A stretch of 64,000 nt of DNA, from contig NZ_LFKO01000002.1 of the NCBI RefSeq assembly GCF_001265075.1, positions 660,592 to 724,591 of the forward strand. The letters run 5' to 3'. A model generated the notes under the pieces. That model did no database searches. It was not told where the DNA came from and saw nothing but the letters and a program-made list of their open reading frames with translations. Source of the DNA: Salinicoccus sp. YB14-2 (GTDB taxonomy: Bacteria > Bacillota > Bacilli > Staphylococcales > Salinicoccaceae). The stretch's first letter is position 1; the number at the start of each line of letters is the position of its first letter. The position numbers and the translations under genes are program-made. Below, piece by piece: positions 52,100-62,491 of this stretch.

Positions 52100-54190
52100 T
52101 CACCTTTCAATCTCTACCATGATATAAGGTTCGATCTGGTCGCCCTCTTTGATATCATTGAAGTTTTTGATGGTAATACCACACTCATAGCCTGCAGCCA
52201 CTTCTTTGGCATCATCCTGATATCTCTTCAGGGTATCCAGCTCACCTTCATAAATGACTATACCCTCTCTGATGATTCTAACACCTGAATCACGGGTGAT
52301 TTTACCGTCAGTGACGTAAGAGCCTGCAATCGTACCAATCTTAGATACTTTATAAATCTGTCTGACTTCCACGTTGCCGATGACCTGCTCTTCATATTCA
52401 GGGTCCAGCATGCCTTTCATCGCATGCTCGATCTCTTCTATCACTTTATAGATGACACGGTGCAATCTCATATCGATCTTTTCCTGCTCCGCCGCTTTCT
52501 TCGCGTTAGTATCCGGACGGACGTTAAAACCGATGATGATTGCGTTGGATGCATTGGCCAGGGTAACGTCTGACTCGTTAATCGCACCGACACCAGTGTG
52601 AATGATACGTACATTGACACCTTCAACATCTATTTTTAACAGTGATGCACTCAGAGCTTCTACAGAGCCCTGTACATCACCTTTGATGATGACGTTAAGG
52701 TCTTTCATTTCGCCTTCTTTCATCTGTTCAAACAGATTATCAAGGCTGACCTTCTGAGTCTGTTCACGGTCGCGGACAATTTGCTCGCTCTGTCTGGATT
52801 CACCGATTGAACGTGCTTTCTTATCGTCTGAGAACACTACAAAACGGTCACCTGCAAGCGGCACTTCGTTCAACCCTGTAATCTCGACAGGTGTTGACGG
52901 ACCAGCGCTCTTGATTCTCTGCCCGAGGTCGTTGACCATCGCACGCACTTTACCGTAAGTGTTGCCGACAACAAGTGAATCGCCGACATTCAAAGTACCA
53001 TGCTGTACAAGCAGTGATGCAGCAGGTCCTCTTGATTTATCCAGTTCAGCTTCAATGACTGTACCGACTGCCGGACGGTCACTGTGCGTTTTCAGCTCCT
53101 GCATTTCACCGACAAGACCGATCATTTCAAGCAGGTCTTCAATACCGTCTCCGCTTAAAGCAGAAAGTGGCACGAAGATTGTGTCGCCGCCCCAGTCTTC
53201 AGGATATAGACCGTGTTCACCAAGTTCAGTCATGACACGATCCGGGTTTGCTGTCGGCTTATCAATTTTGTTGACCGCAACAATGATCGGCACTCCTGCC
53301 GCTTTGGCGTGGTTCAATGCTTCAATCGTCTGAGGCATTACACCATCATCCGCTGCAACAACCAATACTGTAATATCAGTCACCTGCGCACCGCGTGCAC
53401 GCATCGTTGTAAATGCCGCGTGTCCCGGTGTATCCAGAAATGTGATCTTTTTGCCATTCGATTCAATCTGGTATGCACCGATATGCTGGGTGATACCGCC
53501 TGCTTCGCCGGCAGTCACTTTCGTTTCACGGATTGAGTCAAGAAGTGTTGTCTTACCATGGTCGACGTGGCCCATGATTGTCACTACACTTGGTCTCTCT
53601 TCAGTCTGTGATTCTTCATCAAGTTCAAAGTAATTTTCCAGATCAGCCGCATCTTCATTGACTTCTTCTTCGGCCGTGAAGCCGTAGTTATCAGCAATGA
53701 CTTCCACGGATTCTTTTTCCAGTGACTGGTTGATATTGGCAACGACGCCAAGCATGAACAGATCTTTGATTACAGTAGATGCATCCGCACCGATTTTCTC
53801 GGCAAGCTCACCTACTGAAATGCCTTCTTCATAAGTGAAGACTTTTTTGTCGGCTGCTGTTTCCTTTTCTTCTTTAGGCTGTTGTTTTTTAGCATCTTTT
53901 TTCTGATTTGGTTTCTGCTTGGGTTTGTTTTTATTATTGTGATTCTTTTGCTGCTTATTATTTTGAGGTTTTTTACCGGATTGAGCATTCTGCTGAGGCT
54001 TTTTCGCATCACCGGGTTTATTTTCTTTTGATGATTTTTTAAAGTGCTTATCAAGTAACGGAAGTTCGTTATCCTCAAGTGAACGCATATGACTGTTTAC
54101 CTCAATACCTTCTTTACGCAGAAATTCCATCACTTCTTTACTTGTTAAATTATTATTCTTGGCATATTCATGGATTCGGATTTTACTCAT
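52100..54190 (-). CDS. infB: Translation initiation factor IF-2
   Basis: A 696-residue GTPase that places initiator tRNA on the 30S subunit. It has an N-terminal IF2N domain ([20 protein letters not shown]), a Lys/Gln/Asn-rich low-complexity linker (about 45-125), a second IF2N region, G domain with [12 protein letters not shown] (about 205-216), DTPGHAAFT and NKID, and domains II-IV. The ATG at 54190 follows AAAGGAAAGTGATTCA; the frame is open upstream through the ylxQ end but that part is not conserved. Confidence 0.98.
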   Translation of the reverse strand: MSKIRIHEYAKNNNLTSKEVMEFLRKEGIEVNSHMRSLEDNELPLLDKHFKKSSKENKPGDAKKPQQNAQSGKKPQNNKQQKNHNNKNKPKQKPNQKKDAKKQQPKEEKETAADKKVFTYEEGISVGELAEKIGADASTVIKDLFMLGVVANINQSLEKESVEVIADNYGFTAEEEVNEDAADLENYFELDEESQTEERPSVVTIMGHVDHGKTTLLDSIRETKVTAGEAGGITQHIGAYQIESNGKKITFLDTPGHAAFTTMRARGAQVTDITVLVVAADDGVMPQTIEALNHAKAAGVPIIVAVNKIDKPTANPDRVMTELGEHGLYPEDWGGDTIFVPLSALSGDGIEDLLEMIGLVGEMQELKTHSDRPAVGTVIEAELDKSRGPAASLLVQHGTLNVGDSLVVGNTYGKVRAMVNDLGQRIKSAGPSTPVEITGLNEVPLAGDRFVVFSDDKKARSIGESRQSEQIVRDREQTQKVSLDNLFEQMKEGEMKDLNVIIKGDVQGSVEALSASLLKIDVEGVNVRIIHTGVGAINESDVTLANASNAIIIGFNVRPDTNAKKAAEQEKIDMRLHRVIYKVIEEIEHAMKGMLDPEYEEQVIGNVEVRQIYKVSKIGTIAGSYVTDGKITRDSGVRIIREGIVIYEGELDTLKRYQDDAKEVAAGYECGITIKNFNDIKEGDQIEPYIMVEIER

Positions 54191-54194
54191 TGAA

Positions 54195-54503
54195 TCACTT
54201 TCCTTTCTCAAAAAGGTCGATGCACTTATTGGCAAAACCTTTATCTGTGACAGCTAGTACTACACGATTTTCACTTCCCGTAGCCATGCTCAGTTCTTTT
54301 TTATTATATTTTTTAATTAAATAGACTTCGTAATATGAAGCTTTATCAGTAACCTTTTTAAAAGTCGATGCGCCTGCGTCTTCAGCTATGAAAACAACTT
54401 TGGCATTTTGATTTCTGATCGCTTCCACAGTACGCTCTTCACCGTTTACAAGTTTGCCTGCCTTCGTGATCAGTCCGAGCAGGTTCAGTATTGGATCTCT
54501 CAT
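54195..54503 (-). CDS. ylxQ: L7Ae-like RNA-binding protein YlxQ
   Basis: A 102-residue L7Ae/L30e-fold protein ([32 protein letters not shown]). It is typically found between ylxR and infB in Bacilli and binds kink-turn-like RNA; its exact role is unknown. The ATG overlaps the rnpM stop (ATGA). Confidence 0.93.
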   Translation of the reverse strand: MRDPILNLLGLITKAGKLVNGEERTVEAIRNQNAKVVFIAEDAGASTFKKVTDKASYYEVYLIKKYNKKELSMATGSENRVVLAVTDKGFANKCIDLFEKGK

Positions 54504-54784
54504 CGCTTTGGAATATCCTCCCTGTATATGAGTCTGATGATTTCATCATATATAGGCTCTAATTCCCCGCTTGAAAGGTCCAGCTTTCTTTCAAGAACCT
54601 TCTTCTCCCGGGCAGCTTCAACTTTTTCCAAATCTTTGACAACATAGCTGCCTCGGCCGTTCTTCTTTCCTGTCGGGTCGACGAATATTTCGTTTTCCTT
54701 ATTCACCACGATACGGAGCAGTTCTTTTTTTGGATACATTTCATTGGTCAATATACATTTCCTCAGTGGAACTTTTCTTGCCAT
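54500..54784 (-). CDS. rnpM: RNase P modulator RnpM (YlxR)
   Basis: A 94-residue basic RNA-binding protein of the YlxR family, recently assigned as RNase P modulator in B. subtilis. Conserved residues: RKCILTNEM, ELLRIV and GRGSYV. ATG at 54784 (MARKVPLRKC) has GGGTGATAAC upstream; an ATG at 54796 lies too close. Confidence 0.9.
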   Translation of the reverse strand: MARKVPLRKCILTNEMYPKKELLRIVVNKENEIFVDPTGKKNGRGSYVVKDLEKVEAAREKKVLERKLDLSSGELEPIYDEIIRLIYREDIPKR

Positions 54785-54810
54785 GTTATCACCCATTAAA
54801 ATTAATGTTT

Positions 54811-55869
54811 TTATTCTTCTCCAACGATGCCTTCTTCTATCGCATCCGATTCACTTTTTATGTCAATTTTCCAACCGGTCAGTTTTGCTGCAAGCCTTGC
54901 ATTCTGACCTTTTTTACCGATTGCAAGTGATAATTGATTGTCCGGAACGATGACGACTGTGGATTGGTTTTCTTCATCCACCAGTACATCTACAACCTGT
55001 GACGGACTCAGTGCATTCCTTACAAATACTTTTGGATCCGTATCCCACAGCACGATATCAATCTTTTCACCGGACAGCTCGTTCACAACAGCTTCCACTC
55101 TTGCACCTTTGGCACCGACACATGAACCGACAGCGTCGACATCTGTATTTTCAGCGTGGACACTGATCTTGGAACGTTCGCCCGCTTCACGCGCCACACT
55201 CATGACTTCAACTGTACCGTCATAAATTTCAGGCACTTCTTTTTCAAAAAGACGCTTGAGCAGATTCGGATGCGTACGTGAAACGAAAATTTGTGGCCCT
55301 TTCGTTGTCTGTTCGACTTTATTCACATAAACCTTTATGCGTTCATTCGGACGGTAAACCTCGTTCGGTATCCTTTCCGACTCACTCAGTACAGCATCTG
55401 TACGGCCGAGCTGAATGTATACGAAGCGGTGGTCGACTCTGTCGATCAGACCGGTCATGACTTCATCTTCCTTGTCGACGAATTCATCATATAATATGCC
55501 GCGTTCAGCATCTCTCAGCCTTTGCATCACTGCCTGTTTCGCCGCCTGTGCACCGACACGGTTGAAATCTTTCGGCGTCACATCTTCATCGTAAGGATCG
55601 CCGATTTCATATGCAGGGTTTACTGTGCGTGCTGTTTCAAGATCGACTTCCGCCGTCTCATCTTCCACTTCTTCCACTACATCTTTTCTTGAGATCACCC
55701 GGTAACTGCCATTTGTCAAATTCAAATCCACTTTGACATTTTTGTGCTGGGTATAGTTCTTTTTATAAGCAGTGAGCAGCGCTGCTTCGATTGTTTCTAT
55801 GAGTATTTCTCTTGGAATGCTTTTTTCCTTTTCAAGGTAGTCCATAGCATTCAATAAATCTTGATTCAC
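54811..55869 (-). CDS. nusA: Transcription termination/antitermination factor NusA
   Basis: A 352-residue RNA polymerase-binding factor that modulates pausing, termination and antitermination. It has an N-terminal polymerase-binding domain (1-120), S1 domain with VDRVDHRFVYIQLG, and KH domains (GSCVGAKGARVEAV, LAIGKKGQNARLA). It lacks the C-terminal acidic repeats of E. coli, as usual for Gram-positives. Starts at GTG after GGAGGAGATAGGTT. Confidence 0.98.
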   Translation of the reverse strand: MNQDLLNAMDYLEKEKSIPREILIETIEAALLTAYKKNYTQHKNVKVDLNLTNGSYRVISRKDVVEEVEDETAEVDLETARTVNPAYEIGDPYDEDVTPKDFNRVGAQAAKQAVMQRLRDAERGILYDEFVDKEDEVMTGLIDRVDHRFVYIQLGRTDAVLSESERIPNEVYRPNERIKVYVNKVEQTTKGPQIFVSRTHPNLLKRLFEKEVPEIYDGTVEVMSVAREAGERSKISVHAENTDVDAVGSCVGAKGARVEAVVNELSGEKIDIVLWDTDPKVFVRNALSPSQVVDVLVDEENQSTVVIVPDNQLSLAIGKKGQNARLAAKLTGWKIDIKSESDAIEEGIVGEE

Positions 55870-55885
55870 AACCTATCTCCTCCAA

Positions 55886-56353
55886 TCAGATTAATACTGC
55901 TTTTCTTAAAGTAGCGATTTTTTTTCGTTCAATAGAGATTGTCTTCTTTTTGGCTTTGTCTTTATATTCAACCGTGACAGTATCCTCATCATATGATTTC
56001 AATACGCCTGTCCATTCTTTCTCACCGTTGATATGCTGGTACGTTTTCACATATATCCCATTGTCCAGCGTCAATTCCAGATCATCATCATTTTTTATCG
56101 GACGTTCGGCTCCAGGCGAGGAAACATCCAGAAAGTATGCACCTTTAATAATCTCCCACTCATCCAGTTTTTCACTGATCACTTCACTGGCAGCAGCACA
56201 ATCTTCTAAAGTAATACCACCTTTTTTATCAAGATATAATCTTAAAAAGTGATCTTTACCTTCTTTGACGAACGCCACTTCAATCAATTTAAAATTCAAT
56301 TTTTCTACTATTGGAGCTGCATTGTCAAAAACTTTTTGTTCAGTATGATTCAT
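55886..56353 (-). CDS. rimP: Ribosome maturation factor RimP
   Basis: A 155-residue 30S assembly factor. Conserved: LRLYLDKKGGITLEDC, YFLDVSSPGAERPI. The ATG at 56353 (MNHTEQKVF) has AAAGGAGGCGATTTGAAC upstream. The frame stays open to 56416 but crosses a hairpin and has no ribosome site. First gene of the nusA-infB operon. Confidence 0.97.
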   Translation of the reverse strand: MNHTEQKVFDNAAPIVEKLNFKLIEVAFVKEGKDHFLRLYLDKKGGITLEDCAAASEVISEKLDEWEIIKGAYFLDVSSPGAERPIKNDDDLELTLDNGIYVKTYQHINGEKEWTGVLKSYDEDTVTVEYKDKAKKKTISIERKKIATLRKAVLI

Positions 56354-56382
56354 GTTCAAATCGCCTCCTTTAAACGTAAGAA

Positions 56383-56404
56383 AAGAACGGGCGGACCCGT
56401 TCTT
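56383..56404 (-). terminator. Terminator between polC and rimP
   Basis: AAGAACGGG (56383-56391) pairs with CCCGTTCTT (56396-56404) with a CGGA loop. The minus-strand tail TTCTTTTCTTACG is moderately T-rich. Confidence 0.75.
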
Positions 56405-56470
56405 CTCCATGTGCAATGAGTATTAATATCATTAATATAATACCATAATCAAAATTGTTATGCAAATTCA

Positions 56471-59400
56471 TCAAATGTCGAATATGGACAGCTGCGCTTT
56501 GTCCGGCAGATGTTCAAGGGTGCCGAGCTCTGTCAAATATTCAATCACCTTCTGAGCGACCCCGCCGCGTTTATTCAAATCTTCTTTAGAAATGAACGGC
56601 TCTTCTTCACGGGTCTGAGCGATACGCTTTGCAACGTTCGCACCGAGGCCGGGAACAGCGATGAAAGGCGGTATGAGACCGTCTTCGGTAATTTTGAACT
56701 CAAATGCGTCCGATTTCTCAACATCCACCGGATGCATTTTAAATCCTCTGTGGGCCATCTCATTCGCGATTTCCAAGACGACCAGTGTATCTTTTTCTTT
56801 TTTGGATAATTCGTGGAAATTGCTGTTCATCTCTTTTATTCTGTGACGGATCGTCGATTTATCCTTGACCATCGTCAGCAGGTCGAAGTCAGATGCACGT
56901 ACAGTAAAGTAGCTCGCATAGTAATACAGAGGATAATGTACTTTGAAGTACGCGATACGGACTGCCATCAGTACATATGCTGCTGCGTGTGCTTTCGGGA
57001 ACATGTACTTTATTTTCTTACATGAATCAATATACCAGTTTTCAACACCGTTATCTTTCATCGCCGCTTCATGTTCTTCAGTCAGACCTTTACCTTTTCT
57101 CACTTTCTCCATGATGTTGAAGGCAAGTGAAGGTTCGAGTCCCTTGTACATCAGAGTAACCATGATATCGTCACGGCATCCGATAACGTTTGATAAGTCG
57201 CATGTACCGCTGCGGATCAGGTCCTGGGCATTGCCGAGCCACACATCCGTGCCGTGGGACAGTCCCGAAATCTGTACAAGTTCACTGAATGTCGACGGTT
57301 TAGTATCTTCCAGCATCTGGCGGACGAAACCTGTACCGAACTCCGGTACACCGAGTGTACCCGTTTTACAGACAATTTCTTCTTCGGTGACGCCGAGTGT
57401 TTCAGGTGAACTGAACAGTCCCATCGTCTTCTCATCATCCGTCGGCAGTGTTGTCGGATCGATGCCTGATAAGTCCTGGAGCATGCGGATCATCGTCGGA
57501 TCATCGTGGCCGAGTATATCCAGCTTGAGCAGATTGTTATCGATTGAATGGAAGTCGAAATGTGTCGTTTTCCATTCCGCTTCGATATCATCTGCCGGGT
57601 ATTGTATCGGTGTAAAGTCAAATATATCCATGTTATCAGGTACAACTATGATACCGCCCGGGTGCTGCCCGGTTGTCCTTTTGACACCTGAACATCCTTT
57701 GACCAGTCGATCGATTTCTGCACCGCGTTTTGTGATGCCATGGTCATTCATATAACCTTTGACATAACCGTAGGCCGTCTTTTCAGCAACAGTACCTATT
57801 GTCCCTGCTCTGAATACATAATCTTCACCAAACAGTTCTTTTGTATAGTTATGGGCTTTCGGCTGATAGTCTCCACTGAAGTTCAAGTCGATATCCGGCA
57901 CTTTGTCACCTTTGAATCCAAGGAAAGTTTCGAACGGAATGTCCTGCCCTTCCTTAATGAGTTCAGTACCGCATTCGTCACATGTTTCATCAGGCAGGTC
58001 ATATCCGGAGGACACACTGCCGTCTGTAAAGAACGTCGTGTGTTTACAGCTTGGACAAATATAATGCGGCGGCAGCGGGTTCACTTCAGTAATTTCCGTC
58101 ATGGTGGCGACAAAACTCGAACCGACGGAACCGCGGGAACCGACAAGGTAGCCGTCATTCAGTGACTGCTTGACGAGCTTCTGACTGATCAGGTAGATGA
58201 CACTGAAGCCGTTGCCGATGATACTGTCGAGTTCTTTCTCTATTCTTTCGACAACAATTTCAGGAAGATTTTCACCGTACAGTGCTTTAGCATTGTTATA
58301 GCTCATATCCCTGATTTCATCGTTTGCACCATCGATGTTCGGTGTAAACAGATCATCTTTGATCGGTTTGACGACATCAATACTGTCCGCAATTTCATTC
58401 GGCGCATCAATGACGATTTTTCTTCTGACCGCTTCATCAAGAAATGCGAAATCTTCATACATTTCGGATGTGGAACGGAAATGTGCTTCAGGCAGGTTGC
58501 CCCGGCTGAGCGGGTTTCCTGGATTACTTTTCACCAGAATTTCACGGCACAGTTTATCCGATTCATCCAGATAGTGGACATTTCCTGTCGCAACGACCGG
58601 TTTATCCAGCTCTTCACCGACTTTGATGACGTTCGTGATGATCTCTTCCAGCGTCTCTTCACTTCTGACGATTTCCCTGTCGAGCAGTCTTCTGTAGAGC
58701 GGCTTTGGAAATACTTCGAGATAATCATAAAATTCAGCAATCTCTTTGGCATCTTCATAAGGCTTCTGCATCATGGCAGTAAATACTTCCCCCTGGTCGC
58801 ACGCACTGCCGACCAGAATGCCTTCCCTGTACTTCTCAAGGACGTCTTTACGTATTCTCGGCATTTTGTAGAAGTTGTCCGTCAGTGAATAGGACACGAT
58901 TTTGAACAGGTTTTTAAGCCCTGCCTGCGTTTTCACAAGCAGAGTCACATGACTCGGCATCGAGCGTTTATATGCATCCTGGGTCATGAGCCTGTCATTG
59001 ATGTCCTTATGGTTCACGACATTCAACTGTTTCAGCTGGTAAAGCATCTTGATGAAGATATATGCTGTTGCCTCTGCATCATAGATTGCCCGGTGGTGCT
59101 GGGTGAGTTCGACGTTATACTTTTTGGCAAGTATGTTCAGACCGTGCTTTTTAAAGTCCGTGTTTACCGTTCTCGACAGTTCGAGAGTATCGATGACGCC
59201 GTTCTCATAGCTTCCAAGATTTTCATTCTGATAGGCAGCCTCAATGAAGCCCATATCAAAGCTTGCATTATGTGCAACGAAAATCGCATCGCCGACCCAC
59301 GCTTTGAATTCAGTGATCACTTCACTGATCGGCGGTGCATCGACAAGCATATCATCAGTGATTCCGGTAATTTCCTTGATCGTTTCAGTCAACGGCTCGC

Positions 59401-60751
59401 CCGGGTTGCTGAACGCCTCGTAACGGTCGATAATTTCGCCGTCTTTCACTTTTACGCCCGCAAGCTCGATGATTTTATCGTACTTTGATGAAAGACCAGT
59501 AGTCTCTACGTCAAATACGACAAATTCATGTGTTTGAAGGTCAATGTCCTGCGGCTTATAGGCTATTTTCGCACCATCATCCACTAGCAGCCCTTCCATG
59601 CCATAGATAACTTTCACGCCTGTATCCTGGGATGCATAGTATGCATCGGGGAAAGCCTGGACGTTGTTATGATCCGTAATTGCGATTGCCTTATGTCCGT
59701 ATTCATTGGCCCGTTTGACAAATTCCCCGACATTATTGAGACCGTCCATCTGGCTCATTGTGGAATGGAGATGCAGTTCAACACGTTTATCTTCCATATC
59801 ATCCCTTTTTGGCGGCTTTTTGACTGCTGTCAGGTTTTTGATGTTCAGCACAAGATCTTTGATGTAATCATCATATTCGACATGACCTTCGACGACAACC
59901 CAGTCATTTTCACTGAGTGCACCAAAGACCGCTTCATCATTCTTGTTATTTCTGGAAAACATTTTTGCACTGATCGAGTCACTGTAATCTGTAATTTTAA
60001 TATTCAGGATCTGTCTGCCGGTACGGAGCACTTTGACATCTTTATCGAAGATGACACCTTCAACTTTCACATTGTATTCTTCATCAAAAATATTATTGAG
60101 CGGTCTTGCACCATCAAATGTCACATGCTTTCCTATTTGTTTTTCAACATGTTCTTCTGCATTGTTCTGCTGCTCTTTCATCTCTTCCTGATGGCTGATG
60201 AAGTTCTGGACCAGTTCGGTTCTTTCTTCCTGCAGACGTGTTTCCAGATTATTCCTCTTCTCAGCATCCAGATTTGCATCCACTGTAAATTCGATATCCC
60301 CGATCGGCATGCCGAAATCGTGGTATGCCGCCTTCAAGTTACCGTTAACATGCTTATTGAAATGCATTTTTGTAATTTCATTTTGAACGTTAAATACGAG
60401 GGTGCCGTCCCTGTATTCTTTTTTACAGTTCAGCAGCTGGAATCTGACGTTATCGTTAATGTTCAAATATACTAAAATATCTTCCAGATAGTCGATTACA
60501 TTGTCATCTGAAAAATATTCACTGTACAGTTTCACTTCTATATCTGCAATTTCTGCGAACGCATTTTTAATGCTGTTGATCAACAGCTGTCTTAAAGATG
60601 CGGGAATTACTTTATCAAAGTGGATATGGAACTCGAACATCCGCTCGTCATCATCCACTATAACCTTTTTAAGCACCCCGCTCGCGAGGTGCTCATTCAT
60701 TTCTACTTTTGCTTGTGATAATAATATTTTAAATTGCTCATGCCCTTGCAT
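56471..60751 (-). CDS. polC: DNA polymerase III subunit alpha PolC
   Basis: A 1426-residue Gram-positive replicative polymerase with built-in proofreading. It has an N-terminal domain, an OB fold (about 230-320), the PHP domain (VELHLHSTMSQMDG near 330), DnaQ-like 3'-5' exonuclease inserted in PHP (VFDVETTGLSSKYD near 415), polymerase core with KVPDIDLNFSGDYQP and the zinc-binding CPSC/CDEC pair, and a C-terminal HhH region. ATG has AGGAGTGTTGTAA upstream. It follows proS after a 37-base gap. Confidence 0.98.
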   Translation of the reverse strand: MQGHEQFKILLSQAKVEMNEHLASGVLKKVIVDDDERMFEFHIHFDKVIPASLRQLLINSIKNAFAEIADIEVKLYSEYFSDDNVIDYLEDILVYLNINDNVRFQLLNCKKEYRDGTLVFNVQNEITKMHFNKHVNGNLKAAYHDFGMPIGDIEFTVDANLDAEKRNNLETRLQEERTELVQNFISHQEEMKEQQNNAEEHVEKQIGKHVTFDGARPLNNIFDEEYNVKVEGVIFDKDVKVLRTGRQILNIKITDYSDSISAKMFSRNNKNDEAVFGALSENDWVVVEGHVEYDDYIKDLVLNIKNLTAVKKPPKRDDMEDKRVELHLHSTMSQMDGLNNVGEFVKRANEYGHKAIAITDHNNVQAFPDAYYASQDTGVKVIYGMEGLLVDDGAKIAYKPQDIDLQTHEFVVFDVETTGLSSKYDKIIELAGVKVKDGEIIDRYEAFSNPGEPLTETIKEITGITDDMLVDAPPISEVITEFKAWVGDAIFVAHNASFDMGFIEAAYQNENLGSYENGVIDTLELSRTVNTDFKKHGLNILAKKYNVELTQHHRAIYDAEATAYIFIKMLYQLKQLNVVNHKDINDRLMTQDAYKRSMPSHVTLLVKTQAGLKNLFKIVSYSLTDNFYKMPRIRKDVLEKYREGILVGSACDQGEVFTAMMQKPYEDAKEIAEFYDYLEVFPKPLYRRLLDREIVRSEETLEEIITNVIKVGEELDKPVVATGNVHYLDESDKLCREILVKSNPGNPLSRGNLPEAHFRSTSEMYEDFAFLDEAVRRKIVIDAPNEIADSIDVVKPIKDDLFTPNIDGANDEIRDMSYNNAKALYGENLPEIVVERIEKELDSIIGNGFSVIYLISQKLVKQSLNDGYLVGSRGSVGSSFVATMTEITEVNPLPPHYICPSCKHTTFFTDGSVSSGYDLPDETCDECGTELIKEGQDIPFETFLGFKGDKVPDIDLNFSGDYQPKAHNYTKELFGEDYVFRAGTIGTVAEKTAYGYVKGYMNDHGITKRGAEIDRLVKGCSGVKRTTGQHPGGIIVVPDNMDIFDFTPIQYPADDIEAEWKTTHFDFHSIDNNLLKLDILGHDDPTMIRMLQDLSGIDPTTLPTDDEKTMGLFSSPETLGVTEEEIVCKTGTLGVPEFGTGFVRQMLEDTKPSTFSELVQISGLSHGTDVWLGNAQDLIRSGTCDLSNVIGCRDDIMVTLMYKGLEPSLAFNIMEKVRKGKGLTEEHEAAMKDNGVENWYIDSCKKIKYMFPKAHAAAYVLMAVRIAYFKVHYPLYYYASYFTVRASDFDLLTMVKDKSTIRHRIKEMNSNFHELSKKEKDTLVVLEIANEMAHRGFKMHPVDVEKSDAFEFKITEDGLIPPFIAVPGLGANVAKRIAQTREEEPFISKEDLNKRGGVAQKVIEYLTELGTLEHLPDKAQLSIFDI

Positions 60752-60788
60752 TTACAACACTCCTAGAACTTTAAACACTATTGTTGGG

Positions 60789-62480
60789 CTATTTTGAATC
60801 CTCTGCTATAAAGCTTAAAACATCAGCAATATTTACATCGACAGATTTTTCATCGGTACGCTTCTTAACTTCCACCATACCTTCTTTGACGCCGCGGCCG
60901 ACGACAATTCTGTATGGCAGTCCGATCAGATCGGAGTCAGCGAATTTAACGCCGGCTCGCTCGGCGCGGTCATCATAGAGAACCTTATATTCTTTCTGCA
61001 GCGATTCATATAGTTCTTCCGCTGTGTTCACAATCGTTTCATCTTTATTGTTTGCAGTGATGATGTGCACATCAAATGGTGTGACTGATTTTGGCCAGAT
61101 GATCCCACGGTCATCGTGGTGACTTTCAACAATCGCAGACAGCGTCCTTGAAACACCGACACCGTAACAGCCCATCATTACAGGCACGCTGCGGCCGTTC
61201 TCATCAAGCACATTCAGACCCATCGATTCGGAATACTTCGTGCCGAGCTTGAATACCTGCCCGACTTCTATTCCTTTCATGAACTTCACTTTGCCGCTGC
61301 CGTCGACTGCCATTTCACCTTCGTTTATAAATCTGAAGTCACCTGTACCGCGGACTTCAAAATCGCGATTGTGGTTCACATTGATAAAATGATAAGCCGT
61401 CTCGTTCGCACCGGTCGGATAGTTCACCATCGCATCTACCTGATAATCCAGATAAACGGGAATGTCCGTTTCTACAGGTCCGAGACTTCCAGGCGTCGCA
61501 TTGAAGTGCTGTATGATTTCATCTTCCGTCGCAAATTCAATGTCTTCTTCAGCATTGAAAAATGCTTTGACTTTGACGTCGTTCAGTTCCTGATCACCGC
61601 GCACAAGAATCATGATGAACTCGCCGTTGATCTTAATAACCATCGTCTTCGTCGTTTCATGAAGCGGGATATCCAAATAATCTGCCAGCGACTGGCATGT
61701 TGTAACACCCGGCGTTTCAACTTTCGACATTTCTTTCATATCAGCAGTTGATTTTTCAACCGGCTGACACTCAGCCTTTTCTATATTGGCTGCATAATCG
61801 CTCTCTTCTGTATAAACGATCGTATCTTCACCAATATCTGCAAGTGCCATAAATTCATGCGTATGACTGCCGCCGATTGCGCCTGAATCCGCCTCAACAG
61901 CACGGTAGTTCAAACCGGCACGCTTGAATATTCTTGAATATGCATCATACATATCTTCATAAGTCTGTGTCAGCGATTCATCATTTATATGGAATGAGTA
62001 CGCATCCTTCATTATGAATTCCCTGCCGCGGAGCAGTCCGTATCTCGGTCTCAATTCATCCCTGAATTTGGTCTGTATCTGGAATAAAGTAAGCGGCAGC
62101 TTTTTATAACTCTTCAGCTCATCACGGAGCAGTGCCGTAATCATCTCTTCATGTGTCGGTCCGAGTGCAAATTCCCGCCCGTGACGGTCATCCATTCTCA
62201 TGAGTTCTTTACCGTATGCATCCCATCTGCCGGACTCCTCCCATAATTCTTTCGGATGAAGGACAGGCATATGGATTTCTACGCCGCCGATTCTATTCAT
62301 TTCTTCACGGACGATCTGTTCAATATTATTCAGTACAAGCTTTGTGATCGGTAAATAAGTATATATACCGCTCGCCATCTGCTTGATCATACCCGCTTTC
62401 AGCATTAGACGGTGGCTAAGACTTTCAGCATCCTGCGGTGTTTCTCTTAAAGTTGGTATAAACATTTGCGACTGTCTCAT
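60789..62480 (-). CDS. proS: Prolyl-tRNA synthetase
   Basis: A 563-residue class II aminoacyl-tRNA synthetase that charges tRNA-Pro. Motif 1 and 2 are present ([22 protein letters not shown]), along with an editing INS domain (about 225-390) and motif 3 ([11 protein letters not shown]). The C-terminal anticodon domain contains [15 protein letters not shown] has TAGGAGTGAGTTGA upstream; 11 bases after rseP. Confidence 0.98.
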   Translation of the reverse strand: MRQSQMFIPTLRETPQDAESLSHRLMLKAGMIKQMASGIYTYLPITKLVLNNIEQIVREEMNRIGGVEIHMPVLHPKELWEESGRWDAYGKELMRMDDRHGREFALGPTHEEMITALLRDELKSYKKLPLTLFQIQTKFRDELRPRYGLLRGREFIMKDAYSFHINDESLTQTYEDMYDAYSRIFKRAGLNYRAVEADSGAIGGSHTHEFMALADIGEDTIVYTEESDYAANIEKAECQPVEKSTADMKEMSKVETPGVTTCQSLADYLDIPLHETTKTMVIKINGEFIMILVRGDQELNDVKVKAFFNAEEDIEFATEDEIIQHFNATPGSLGPVETDIPVYLDYQVDAMVNYPTGANETAYHFINVNHNRDFEVRGTGDFRFINEGEMAVDGSGKVKFMKGIEVGQVFKLGTKYSESMGLNVLDENGRSVPVMMGCYGVGVSRTLSAIVESHHDDRGIIWPKSVTPFDVHIITANNKDETIVNTAEELYESLQKEYKVLYDDRAERAGVKFADSDLIGLPYRIVVGRGVKEGMVEVKKRTDEKSVDVNIADVLSFIAEDSK

Positions 62481-62491
62481 TCAACTCACTC

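Noticed and set aside
56354-56416. N-terminal extension of RimP
   Set aside because: It covers a terminator hairpin and lacks a ribosome site; the ATG at 56353 follows AAAGGAGG.
56943-57755. 270-codon plus-strand frame opposite polC
   Set aside because: It is antisense to conserved PolC polymerase motifs and has low-complexity Ser/Pro composition typical of shadow frames.
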